NCBI GenBank assembly: GCA_964242735.1
Contig: CAXTAK010000002.1
Location: 314,458 to 378,457, forward strand
Source of the DNA: CADCUY01 sp964242735
GTDB taxonomy: Bacteria > Actinomycetota > Actinomycetes > Actinomycetales > Quadrisphaeraceae
Reading direction: 5' to 3'
Length of the DNA stretch: 64,000 nucleotides
Within the stretch, counting starts at the first letter, position 1; the number at the start of each line of letters is the position of its first letter. Positions 38,708-47,181 of the stretch are shown here, one piece after another. The notes below the pieces were generated by a model that saw only the letters and a program-made list of their open reading frames with translations, made no database searches and was not told the origin of the DNA. Made by a program: the position numbers and the translations under genes.

Positions 38708-38713
38708 ACCATA
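38708..38713 (-). promoter_or_regulatory. Candidate rho promoter -10
   Basis: The 271 nt between thrB and rho hold no gene. A small AT-rich island contains TATGGT on the minus strand, the best -10 in the gap. It would leave a leader of about 200 nt, as expected for an autoregulated rho. No clear -35 is seen. Confidence 0.3.
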
Positions 38714-38772
38714 ACACCCCGCACCAGCGCGGGAGGGTCTTGGGGCCACCGCACCGCCGAATGGGTGACGGC

Positions 38773-39873
38773 TCAGCGCGGCTCAGCGCGGCTCGGTCCG
38801 TCACCACCACGGGGGCTGTCGGTGCTGTCGGTGCTGTCGGTGCTGTCGGGGCCGGCAGCGCCGGCCACGACCTCGGTGCGCGCACCGCTGCGGGCGATGC
38901 CCGGGCGCAGCACGCGCCACGCGCTGCCCGCGACGTCCGCCACCTCCGCCGCCGCCCGCTCCACCCCGCCACCGGTGAGGACGAGCAGCGACGGCCCCGC
39001 CCCTGAGACGACCGCGGCGTGACCGGCCGCGCGCAGCGCGCCCAGCAGCGACCACGCGGCGGGCATCGCCGCTGCGCGGTGCTGCTGGTGCAGGCGGTCC
39101 TCGGTGGCCTCCAGCAGCAGGTCGGGCCGCCGCGTCATCGCCTCGACGAGCAGCGCCGCCCGCCCGGCGGTGTGCGCGGCGTCGGCGTGGCGCACCTGCA
39201 GCGGCAGCATGGCGCGGGCGCGGGCCGTGGACAGCTCGGCGTCCGGCAGGCACAGCAGCGCGTCGAGCTCCGCGTGCGGTTCCACCCGCACGGCCCGGAA
39301 CCGCCCACCCGCGGTCGCTGCGGCGGGTAGCCCGGCGGCGGTCGACGCCGCAGGCGGAGGCCCCGTGACGGGAGCGTCGTGCCACCCGAGCGTGACGCCC
39401 CCCAGCAGTGACGCGGCGGCGTTGTCGGGGTGCCCCTCCAGCGCCGAGGCGACGTCGACCTGCGCTGCGAGGCCCACCGGCACCTCCAGCAGCGCCGCCG
39501 CGGCCGCCACCCCGGCGACGACCGCAGCGGCCGAGGACCCCACGCCCCGCCCGTGCGGCACCCCGTTGCGGCAGCGCAGCACCAGCCCTGGCTGGTGCTC
39601 CCCCGGCACCCCCCACGCGTGCAGGGCGGCGCGCAACGAGGCCACGACGAGGTGCCGCTCGCACGAGGGGCCCTGCACCACGCTCGCCGACCCCTCACCG
39701 GTGACCTCCACCGCGGCCGGCCCCCCGGGGGCGAGGGCCTCGACGTCCACGGCGTCGGTCAGCGCCAGCGCGAGGCCCACCGCGTCGTACCCGGGCCCCA
39801 GGTTGGCGCTCGACCCGGGCACGACCACGCGCACGACCCGGCCGGGCAGCACGCGCGCCGCGCCCGTCCTCAC
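38773..39873 (-). CDS. thrB: Homoserine kinase
   Basis: A GHMP kinase phosphorylating homoserine, 366 residues. The ATP loop is PHGRGVGSSAAAVVAG, the N-terminal motif is VPGSSANLGPGYDAVGLAL, and the C-terminal GHMP motif is VVSGAGPSLLVL. The last 20-30 residues include a Asp-Ser-Thr repeat outside the fold. GTG 39873 is 49 nt after thrC. An internal GTG about 13 codons in (VRVVVPGSSANLG) is an alternative. It is the last gene of the threonine operon. Confidence 0.94.
   Translation of the reverse strand: MRTGAARVLPGRVVRVVVPGSSANLGPGYDAVGLALALTDAVDVEALAPGGPAAVEVTGEGSASVVQGPSCERHLVVASLRAALHAWGVPGEHQPGLVLRCRNGVPHGRGVGSSAAAVVAGVAAAAALLEVPVGLAAQVDVASALEGHPDNAAASLLGGVTLGWHDAPVTGPPPAASTAAGLPAAATAGGRFRAVRVEPHAELDALLCLPDAELSTARARAMLPLQVRHADAAHTAGRAALLVEAMTRRPDLLLEATEDRLHQQHRAAAMPAAWSLLGALRAAGHAAVVSGAGPSLLVLTGGGVERAAAEVADVAGSAWRVLRPGIARSGARTEVVAGAAGPDSTDSTDSTDSPRGGDGPSRAEPR
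38815..38850. repeat. 9-bp tandem repeat in the 3' end of thrB
   Basis: Four copies of GCTGTCGGT, the last with one change, encode a Asp-Ser-Thr repeat near the ThrB C-terminus. It lies beyond the conserved kinase domain. Confidence 0.85.
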
Positions 39874-39922
39874 CGGCTGGTGCTCGCGGGCACAGCAGCG
39901 GCCAACCGCACGGGAGCCGTGC

Positions 39923-40993
39923 TCACCCCAGCCCCAGCGCGGTCGCCGCGGACACGGCGTCCACCCCGACGCGCACGGGCAGCACCTGCTCCCCCGCGGC
40001 GTCCTGCAGCGCCCACTGCGGGTCCTTCAGCCCGTGCCCGGTCACCGTGATGACCACGCGCTGCCCGGGGTCCAGCGCCCCGGCGGCGTGCTGGGCGAGC
40101 AGGCCCGCGACCCCCGCGGCGGACGCGGGCTCGACGAAGATCCCGTCGCGGCTGGACAGGAGGCGGTGCGCGGCGAGGATCTCCTCGTCGGTGACCGCGG
40201 TGATCGACCCGCCGGACTCGTCGCGCGCGGCGAGCGCCTGCTGCCAGGACGCGGGGTTGCCGATGCGGATCGCGGTGGCGATGGTGTCGGGGGCGTCGAC
40301 GGGGTGACCGGCGACGATCGGGGCGGCCCCCGCCGCCTGGAACCCCCACATGCGGGGGCGGCGCGTGGCGGGGCCGCCGTGGGCGTACTCGGTGTAGCCG
40401 CGCCAGTAGGCGGTGATGTTCCCGGCGTTGCCGACGGGCAGGCAGTGGACGTCGGGGGCGTCGCCGAGGGCGTCGACCACCTCGAACGCGGCCGTCTTCT
40501 GCCCCTCGATGCGGGCGGGGTTCACCGAGTTCACCAGCTCGACGGGGTACGCGTCGGAGATCTTGCGCGCCACGCCCAGGCAGTCGTCGAAGTTGCCGTC
40601 GACCTGCAGCAGCGTCGCGCCGTGGGCGATGGCCTGGCTGAGCTTGCCGAGCGCGATCTTCCCCTCCGGCACCAGGACCCCGCACGCCATGCCGGCCCGC
40701 GCGGCGTACGCGGCGGCCGCGGCGGAGGTGTTCCCGGTGGACGCGCAGATCACCGCCCGGGCGCCGTTCTCGGCCGCGATCGTGATGGCCATGGTCATCC
40801 CGCGGTCCTTGAAGGAGGCGGTGGGGTTGCACCCCTCGACCTTGACGAGCACCTCGCACCCGGTCAGCTCCGACAGGTGGGGGGCCGGCACGAGCGGCGT
40901 CCCCCCCTCGCCGAGGGTGATCGCCCGGGTCGTGGGCCGCACGGGCAGGCGCTCTCGGTACTCCTCGATGACGCCGCGCCACTGGTGGCTCAT
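39923..40993 (-). CDS. thrC: Threonine synthase
   Basis: A PLP enzyme converting O-phosphohomoserine to threonine, 356 residues, the short actinobacterial type. NPTASFKDRGM carries the PLP lysine K62. ASTGNTSAAAAAYAARAG is the phosphate-binding Ser/Gly loop region, and PVGNAGNITAYWRGY binds the PLP ring side. The ATG is 1 nt after the hom stop, so it is coupled to hom. Confidence 0.95.
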   Translation of the reverse strand: MSHQWRGVIEEYRERLPVRPTTRAITLGEGGTPLVPAPHLSELTGCEVLVKVEGCNPTASFKDRGMTMAITIAAENGARAVICASTGNTSAAAAAYAARAGMACGVLVPEGKIALGKLSQAIAHGATLLQVDGNFDDCLGVARKISDAYPVELVNSVNPARIEGQKTAAFEVVDALGDAPDVHCLPVGNAGNITAYWRGYTEYAHGGPATRRPRMWGFQAAGAAPIVAGHPVDAPDTIATAIRIGNPASWQQALAARDESGGSITAVTDEEILAAHRLLSSRDGIFVEPASAAGVAGLLAQHAAGALDPGQRVVITVTGHGLKDPQWALQDAAGEQVLPVRVGVDAVSAATALGLG

Positions 40994-40994
40994 G

Positions 40995-42344
40995 TCAGCT
41001 CCCTTCGACGCGCAGCACGGAGGCGACCGACGCCACGACGTCGAGCCCCCGGAGCTGCTCCACGCACGCCGACAGGTCGGCGTCGCGAGCGGTGTGGGTG
41101 GTCACGGTCAAGGATGCGGCGCCGCTGCCGGCGTCGTGGTGCATCCCGCTGTCGCCGACGCGGGCGGACTGGCGCACGGTCTCGATCGAGACGCCGCGCT
41201 CGGCGAAGACGCCGGCCACGGCGGCGAGCACACCGGGGCGGTCCTCGACGTCCAGGCGCACCTGGCAGCGGGTGGTGGCCGAGCCGATCGGCAGCACCGG
41301 TACGACGCGGTCACCGGCGCCCGGGGCCACAGGGCGGGGCACCTGACCCCGGGTGCCGTGCACGACGCGGCGGGCAGCGGCGACGAGGTCGCCGAGCACG
41401 GCGCTGGACGTGGGACGGCCACCGGCGCCGCGGCCGTAGAACATCAGCTCCCCGGCGGCCTCGGCCTGCACGAAGACGGCGTTGTAGGCGCCGTGGACGC
41501 CGGCGAGCGGGTGGCTGCGGGGCACGAGGGTGGGGTGGACGCGCACGTGGATGCCGTCCTCGCCGCCGTCGCCGCCGCTGCGCTCGCAGATGGCCAGGAG
41601 CTTGAGCACCATCCCCGCGTCGGCGGCGGTGGCGACGTCCTGCGCCGTGGTGCCCGCGATGCCCTCCCGGTGCACCGCCTCCAGCGGCACGGGGGTGTGG
41701 AAGGCGAGGCTGGCGAGCAGGGCGGCCTTCGCGGCGGCGTCGTGCCCCTCGACGTCGGCGGTGGGGTCGGCCTCGGCGTAGCCCAGCTCCTGCGCCCGCG
41801 CCAGCGCGACGGCCAGCTCGGCGCCGGAGGTGTCCATCTCGTCCAGCACGTAGTTGGTGGTGCCGTTGACGATGCCCAGCACGCGCAGCACGCGGTCACC
41901 GGCGAGGGCGTCGCGCAGCGGACCGATGATGGGCACCGCGCCCGCGACGGCGGCCTCGTACCCGATCACCGAGCCCCCGGCCGCGGCGGCGGCGTGCAGC
42001 TCCAGGGCGTCGCGGGCCAGCAGCGCCTTGTTGGCCGTGACCACCCCGGCGCCACCGGCCAGCGCCGCCAGCAGCAGGGTGCGGGCCGGCTCCAGGCCGC
42101 CGATCAGCTCCACCACCACGTCGGCACGGGCCACCAGGGTGGCGGCGTCACCGGTGAGCAGGGCGGGGTCCACCCCTGGGTGGCGGGGCGCGGCGATGTC
42201 GCGCACGGCGATGCCCACCACCTCCACGGGGGCTCCGACGCGCTGCTCCAGCTCGGCCAGCGACGCGGAGCCGGCGGCGAGGGCCAGGACCACCTCGGTG
42301 CCGACCACCCCGCAGCCCAGGAGGGCCACCCGAACCGCTGCCAC
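40995..42344 (-). CDS. hom: Homoserine dehydrogenase
   Basis: This enzyme reduces aspartate semialdehyde to homoserine, 449 residues. The nucleotide loop is LLGCGVVGTEVV. VTANKALLARDA and YAEADPTADVEGHDAAAKA hold the catalytic Lys and Asp. A C-terminal ACT domain (DRPGVLAAVAGVFAERGVSIETVRQ) allows threonine feedback. GTG 42344 has GGGAGAG upstream, so it is not leaderless. It is the first gene of hom-thrC-thrB. Aspartokinase is not in the window. Confidence 0.95.
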   Translation of the reverse strand: MAAVRVALLGCGVVGTEVVLALAAGSASLAELEQRVGAPVEVVGIAVRDIAAPRHPGVDPALLTGDAATLVARADVVVELIGGLEPARTLLLAALAGGAGVVTANKALLARDALELHAAAAAGGSVIGYEAAVAGAVPIIGPLRDALAGDRVLRVLGIVNGTTNYVLDEMDTSGAELAVALARAQELGYAEADPTADVEGHDAAAKAALLASLAFHTPVPLEAVHREGIAGTTAQDVATAADAGMVLKLLAICERSGGDGGEDGIHVRVHPTLVPRSHPLAGVHGAYNAVFVQAEAAGELMFYGRGAGGRPTSSAVLGDLVAAARRVVHGTRGQVPRPVAPGAGDRVVPVLPIGSATTRCQVRLDVEDRPGVLAAVAGVFAERGVSIETVRQSARVGDSGMHHDAGSGAASLTVTTHTARDADLSACVEQLRGLDVVASVASVLRVEGS

Positions 42345-42372
42345 TGCCGCTCTCCCGCTCTCGAGCCGGTCA

Positions 42373-42408
42373 GGCCCCCTCGGACCGGTGGGCCCCCTCG
42401 GACCGGTG
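42373..42408. repeat. 18-bp perfect direct repeat upstream of hom
   Basis: Two adjacent copies of GGCCCCCTCGGACCGGTG begin 29 nt upstream of the hom start, inside the 202-nt gap, followed by the palindrome GGGCCCGGGGGCCC. They could be a regulator site or a chance duplication. No attenuator with Thr codons was seen. Confidence 0.7.
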
Positions 42409-42546
42409 GGGCCCGGGGGCCCGTCCCATGCTCTCAGGTGCGGGCGGCGTCGCCGGCCCCCGCCGGCAGCGGCCGCCGGGAGCGGCCGTCGAGGCGGCCG
42501 TCGGGGGGCGGGACGGCGCGAAGGGGGTCAGCCCTGCAGCGCCGCC

Positions 42547-43029
42547 TCAGGTCGATGTCGAGGTGACGCGCCGGAGCACCTCGGCGTTGCGCGCGCGCAG
42601 CAGGGCGGCCATCACCCGGCGCAGGACCACCGCGTCGGCGAGGCGACCGAGCACCCCCAGCGGGCTGGTCCAGGACATCTCGTCCAGCTGCCGGGTCGCA
42701 CCTGTCGCCAGGTGCGTGAAGGTGTGCCGGTGGCGGTAGGAGGCGAAGGCGCCGGAGACCATCACGTCGACGAAGCGGGCGCGGTCGTGGCCGTCCTCGA
42801 GCACGGTGACCTCGCTGGTGTGCCGCACCGGGACCACGCCGAGGAGCCGGGCCGACCAGCGCACCCGCTCCCCGTCGCCGATCCGGCCACCGGTGCGCAG
42901 CCCCGGGCCCGGCACCGGGTGCACCGCGTGGCGCCGGAACGCGACCACCTGCACGTCGAGGTCGAGGTTGACGCGCAGGGCGGTGCCGACATCGGTGTCG
43001 AGGTCGGTGGTCGCGGTCACCGTCGGCAT
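42547..43029 (-). CDS. SRPBCC-family (START/Bet v1-like) protein
   Basis: A 160-residue protein of the polyketide-cyclase/ligand-binding fold. It has the usual VNLDLDVQVVAFR N-terminal segment, IGDGERVRWSARLLGVVPVRHTSEV, then FVDVMVSGAFASYRHRHTF and a final helix RRVMAALLRARNAEVLRR. The ligand is unknown. ATG 43029 fits family length. The open frame continues upstream without a stop into the dead ABC ATPase, so an extended product is possible but unlikely to be useful. Confidence 0.8.
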   Translation of the reverse strand: MPTVTATTDLDTDVGTALRVNLDLDVQVVAFRRHAVHPVPGPGLRTGGRIGDGERVRWSARLLGVVPVRHTSEVTVLEDGHDRARFVDVMVSGAFASYRHRHTFTHLATGATRQLDEMSWTSPLGVLGRLADAVVLRRVMAALLRARNAEVLRRVTSTST

Positions 43030-43687
43030 GGAGCCACCATGCCCGCCTCCCTGCTGAGCGATCTCACCCAGGTGCACACCCAGGTCGCAGGAGTCCGCCA
43101 CCTCGCGGCTGTGGGTGGCCAGGATGACGGCGCACCCGTCGTCCGTCAGAGCACGCAGGGATCCCAGGACGGCTTCCGCATCCACGGCATCCAGCGCTCC
43201 GGTCGGTTCATCTGCGAGGGCGAGCCGGGGGCGTCGGAGCAGGGGGCGCGCCATCGCAACGCGCTGCTGCTGTCCTCCGCTGAGGTGGAGGACGGGATCG
43301 CCGCCGCGTCCGTCCAGACCCGCCCGGCCCAGGGCGTCGTCGTAGCTGACGCGCCTCCCCCTCGTGCGGACGCTCAGACCGCCGGTGGCGACGTCGGCGT
43401 CGAGAGGAACCCGACAGGACCTCGCCGTCGAGGACGATGGAGCCGGCGTCCACGTCGTCCAACAGTCCCGTGCAGTCGAGGAGGGTCGACTCGCCACTCC
43501 CGCTCGCGCCGGTCAGCGCCATGATCCTCCCGCAGGGCACGTGGAAGGACAGCTCGCGCCACAGGGTTCGGGGTCCGAAGGCCTTGGCGGCGCCAGTGAC
43601 GACGAGGCCGCCGCGCTCGTGGTCGGGCACCTCGCGGTCGGCAGGTCGGGGAGAGGGGTGCTGGACGGGTCGGGCGACGGAGCTCAT
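43030..43687 (-). pseudogene. Inactivated ABC ATPase (bacteriocin-export type)
   Basis: From ATG 43687 the frame encodes an ABC ATPase start and a P-loop reading TGASGSGESTLL, in which the invariant Walker A Lys is Glu. After LDGEVLSG the similarity moves to another frame, and about 40 residues covering the Q-loop are gone. The second frame has HLSGGQQQRVAMARP, LALADEPTGALD and ATHSREVADSCD, so signature, Walker B and H-loop survive. Three independent lesions make it non-functional. It resembles the ATPase of lactococcin-972-type export cassettes and lies 6 nt after the truncated membrane gene. Confidence 0.8.
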
Positions 43688-43693
43688 GGGACA

Positions 43694-44803
43694 TCACATC
43701 CTGTCGATGGCGCGGTCGGCGATGATGTTCCGCTCGCGTGAGCGGAGGACGATGGCCGCCACCACGGCGCTGAGGAGCACGACGACGACGGTGACGGCGA
43801 GCTGGACGTCGGGTTCGACGATGGCGCCCAGTGGTGGTGGCGGGGGGATGGAGGGGTCCGGTGGGGTCGCCACCTGTTCGTCTGGCCACGGTCGCGCGCC
43901 GAGCAGGAGGACGACAGCGAGGACGGCCGCCTCGCTGGCCAGGAGCACCGGGTTGGCTGTGACGCGCGACCATCCGCGGACGAAGCGCCGAGTGGCCCAC
44001 GCCCGGGCGCACACCGCGACAGCCGCTGCTACGACGATGACCGGCACGGCGGTCGCGAGGACAGCGGTGGCGAGGCGTGGGTCGGCTCGGACATCCGCAG
44101 GTGGACCCGGTTCGCGCAGCACGATGCTCTCGGCCATGTCGATGTGCTCCGGACCCCACGTCCCCAGTTGGGGAGGGACGACCACGAGGAAGGCATCGCG
44201 CACGACTGCTCTGGAAGAGCCCGCGGCGGCGCCGTGGGTGAGCAGCTCCTGGCCCCCAGCGATGGTGGCTCGCTCCGGGGCGGGAAGGGGTCCCGCGTCT
44301 TCCCTGTTCCGGGCGAGCTCCAGGTCCTCGACGGCCTGGGCGACAACGGCGTCTGCTCGTTGTGCCCGGCCAGCCGGGACCAGCACCGTCGGCCGTCCCG
44401 ACGGCAGGGCCTCTGGGGTGAGGCGCAGGCCGTTCTCAGACAGCACGACCTGCTCTGACAGGTAGGTGGGGTTCACGGTCAGGACGTCTGGGGCGGCTTC
44501 CACGGGCGTCCCCTCCTGTGAGGCGATGTCCCAGTACGACGCGGACGAGTCGTGTGACAGCACGATCCGCTCGTCGAGATCGGCGCGTTCGAACCACCTC
44601 GCCGCATCGACGAAGAGCAGCTCGGCCGTGCCTGCCTCTCCCGGGCTGCCGTTCAACAGGATGTGTGCGGCACCCCCGGCGCGCTCGCGCGCTGCTGCCG
44701 AGGCTTGCGCAGCCTGCTGGGTGGGACCCGTGAGCGCAGTTGCAGTGCTGATCGACGCTACGGCGAGGAGGGCCGCGGGTGTGCGGATCACGTACGCCGT
44801 CAC
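43694..44803 (-). pseudogene. Truncated bacteriocin-associated integral membrane protein (DUF1430-like)
   Basis: A 369-residue open frame that looks like the C-terminal half of the large membrane partner of lactococcin-972 ABC cassettes (normally about 650 residues). It begins in a TM helix (LLAVASISTATAL) and has a soluble region with DVLTVNPTYL and GRPTVLVPAG. Two or three further TM segments follow, and it ends RSRERNIIADRAIDRM. The N-terminal half with its helices is missing, and an IS256 transposase fragment lies just upstream. It may still be expressed, but its ATPase partner is dead. Confidence 0.6.
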
Positions 44804-44938
44804 CAGGGTCGATCGGGTGGGCGGTTGCGTCTCGTGGGGTGGTGTGGTTCGCGTCGCTGCTCGTGTTGATCACGGGGGCGGCCATCGTGCGATGGTCAGT
44901 GAGACCTGCCTGGGGAACTCACGGAAGGACACCGCACG

Positions 44939-45115
44939 ATGGCCTTGGACCAGTCTGCCCTGCTCGAGGTGCTCGAGGTGCTCGAAGCCCTGGAGGCTGC
45001 TGACGTCAGCGACCGGGTGCGCACCGCCACCCAGACCCTGTACCAGGAGTTGATCAACGCTGAGGCGACCGCGGTGATCGGCGCCGGACCGTGGGAGCGC
45101 TCCGAGGAGCAGCCT
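44939..45115 (+). pseudogene. IS256-family transposase N-terminal fragment
   Basis: ATG 44939 begins MALDQSALLEVLEVLEALE and continues RVRTATQTLYQELI, EATAVIGAGPWER, the usual start of actinobacterial IS256 transposases. Similarity stops after about 58 codons, and no DDE region follows. I could not find terminal inverted repeats. It is a relic of an insertion that probably also removed the front half of the neighbouring membrane gene. Confidence 0.75.
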
Positions 45116-45402
45116 TCGACGAGGAGGCCCGAGCAGGGTGACGGGCAAGCCCCGCGCGTGAGGAACTTCCCGCGGCTGGGAGGGCAGCCAGCTGGCGAAC
45201 GCGCAGGGGCACCGCACTCCGGGTCGAGGCACGTCTGCCCTGCAGCGCGGGACCGGTCTGGCGGGCACCTCGTTGCAGGAGGACTCCCATCAGGACGTCC
45301 CTCCGAGGCTCGCGGTGCGCAGCCTCCGGCCCCGGTGATCTCGGACTCACCACCAGATCGCGTCGGTGGCCGTGGGCAGGGTCCTCGACCGGTGACGAGG
45401 GG
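45116..45402. other. Non-coding stretch after the IS256 fragment
   Basis: About 290 nt with no recognisable gene on either strand. It may be decayed transposon or bacteriocin-cassette sequence. I see no hairpin or repeat that explains it. Confidence 0.5.
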
Positions 45403-47166
45403 TCAGAGCTGGGCGAGCAGGTGCGCGCGGCGGCGCACCAGCAGGTCCTGCGAGGCGGACGCCGACGCCGGGCCGGGCACCGCCCGGCGCAGCGCCACGT
45501 GCACCCGGGCGTGCGGCTCACCGGTGCGCGAGGCCACCTGGGCCACGAGCCGGTTGACCTCCCGCCGCAGGTCCGCGGCCGCACGCCACGAGGCCTCGCT
45601 GGTGGTCGGCGCGTCGGGGTGCGGCACAGCCACCCCAGCCGGCTCCGCGCGGGCGGTGCGTCGGCGGATGTCGTCGTCGCGCGAGGACAGCAGCGCCGCG
45701 GTCTGCTCCGGCGTCAGCAGCCCCGGCAGCCCGAGGAAGTCCTCCTGCTCCGCCGCCCCACCACCGGCTGCCGGATCGCCCGCGAGCACCGCACGCCCGG
45801 CGTGCAGCACGTGCGCGAACTGCGCGTCGGCGTCCAGGGCCTCGAAGTCGCCGGTGCCGGTGCGCGGCTCGCGCGGGGGCAGCGGGTCGAGGTCCTCGCT
45901 GGCCTGGGCGGGCGGGGGCAGCACGTGGTGGCGCTCCTCCTCCATCGCCGCCGCCAGGGCCAGCAGGGGGCGCACCGCCGGCAGGAAGACCGTGGCCATC
46001 TCGTGCGGGCCACGGGCGCGGACGACGCGCCCGACGGCCTGGGCGAAGAACAGCGGCGTGCGGTAGCTCGTCATCCACGCCAGGACGGCGGCGCGAGGGA
46101 TGTCGACCCCCTCCGAGACCATGCGCACGCACACCGCGATGCGCTGCTTCGACGTGGTGAACGCCTCGATGCGCTGCGAGGCGCCCCTGTCGTCGGAGAG
46201 GATCAGCTCCGGGGCCTCCCCCGTGACCCGCGCCACGATCTTCGCGTAGGCCTTCGCGTCGTCGATGTCGCTGGCGAGGACCAGCCCCGCGGCGTCCGGC
46301 ACCCCGTGCGCCCGCAGGTGGGTGATCCGCTCGTCCACGGCGGCGATGACGTGCGGCACCCACTGCCCCTTCGGGTCGAGCACGGTGCGCCACGCCGTGG
46401 CCTCGATGCTCCTGGTGCCGGGCTCCGACAGCGACGCCGCGACGACGTCGCCCGCGCTGTTCCGCCAGCGCGCGGTGCCCGTGTACGCGGCGAAGACCAC
46501 GGGGCGCACCACCTCGTCGCGCAGCGCCTCGCGGTAGCCGTACGTGTGGTCGGCGGTGCTGACCAGCTCGCCGTCCCCGCCGTCGACGTAGCGCACGAAG
46601 GGGATGCGCTCGCCCGGCTTGGTGCGGAACGGGGTGCCCGTCAGGGCGAGGCGGCGCGCTGCGCGGTCGAAGGCCTCCTCCACGGCCTCGCCCCAGGACA
46701 GGCCGTCGCCGGCGTGGTGCACCTCGTCGAGGACGACGAGGGTGCGCTTGGCGGTGGCCCGCGCGGCGTGGAGCATCGGCTTGCCGGCCACCTGGGCGTA
46801 GGTGGTGACGTACCCGTGCGTGCCGGCACGCACCGGGCCGACGGCGTTGGTCAGGTTCGGGTCGAGCACCAGGCCCGCGCCGCCAGCGGCCTCGGCCCAC
46901 TGGGTGCGCAGGTGGTCGGTGGGGGCGACGACGACGACGCGGTCGATGCGCCGGGCGGTCAGCAGCCGTGTGGCGAGCGTGAGGGCGAAGGCGGTCTTGC
47001 CGGCACCGGGGGTGGCGGTGACCAGGAAGTCCACAGGGCCGTGGGAGCCGGCGGCCTCGTACTGCGCCAGGGCGGCGGCCTGCCAGGCGCGCAGCGGGCG
47101 AGCCGGCTGCGGTGCGGGCGACGGAGTCGGGTGGGGCGTCGTCAGGCGTGGGGGGGCGGCGGGCAT
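45403..47166 (-). CDS. Superfamily 2 DEAD/DEAH helicase
   Basis: A 587-residue helicase with Walker A TATPGAGKTAFAL, DEVHH as motif II, LTGTPFRT as motif III, CVRMVSEGVDIPRA as motif V and QAVGRVVRARG as motif VI. The C-terminal 150 residues are variable and charged. Such proteins are common in actinobacteria, and the substrate is unknown; DNA repair or RNA work are possible. ATG 47166 follows TAGCCT by 9 nt. It overlaps no gene but starts only 12 nt from the MFS stop. Confidence 0.88.
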   Translation of the reverse strand: MPAAPPRLTTPHPTPSPAPQPARPLRAWQAAALAQYEAAGSHGPVDFLVTATPGAGKTAFALTLATRLLTARRIDRVVVVAPTDHLRTQWAEAAGGAGLVLDPNLTNAVGPVRAGTHGYVTTYAQVAGKPMLHAARATAKRTLVVLDEVHHAGDGLSWGEAVEEAFDRAARRLALTGTPFRTKPGERIPFVRYVDGGDGELVSTADHTYGYREALRDEVVRPVVFAAYTGTARWRNSAGDVVAASLSEPGTRSIEATAWRTVLDPKGQWVPHVIAAVDERITHLRAHGVPDAAGLVLASDIDDAKAYAKIVARVTGEAPELILSDDRGASQRIEAFTTSKQRIAVCVRMVSEGVDIPRAAVLAWMTSYRTPLFFAQAVGRVVRARGPHEMATVFLPAVRPLLALAAAMEEERHHVLPPPAQASEDLDPLPPREPRTGTGDFEALDADAQFAHVLHAGRAVLAGDPAAGGGAAEQEDFLGLPGLLTPEQTAALLSSRDDDIRRRTARAEPAGVAVPHPDAPTTSEASWRAAADLRREVNRLVAQVASRTGEPHARVHVALRRAVPGPASASASQDLLVRRRAHLLAQL

Positions 47167-47175
47167 GGCCGGGTC

Positions 47176-47181
47176 AGGCTA
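47176..47181 (-). promoter_or_regulatory. Possible -10 element of the helicase gene
   Basis: TAGCCT on the minus strand ends 9 nt before ATG 47166 and overlaps the stop codon of the MFS gene. A very short leader would result. Confidence 0.35.

Noticed and set aside
44804..44938. Search for a lactococcin-972 precursor gene next to the export remnant
   Set aside because: No small frame with a signal peptide and the expected Trp/Gly-rich core was visible.
45116..45402. Continuation of the IS256 transposase
   Set aside because: None of the plus-strand frames shows the expected basic or DDE motifs.
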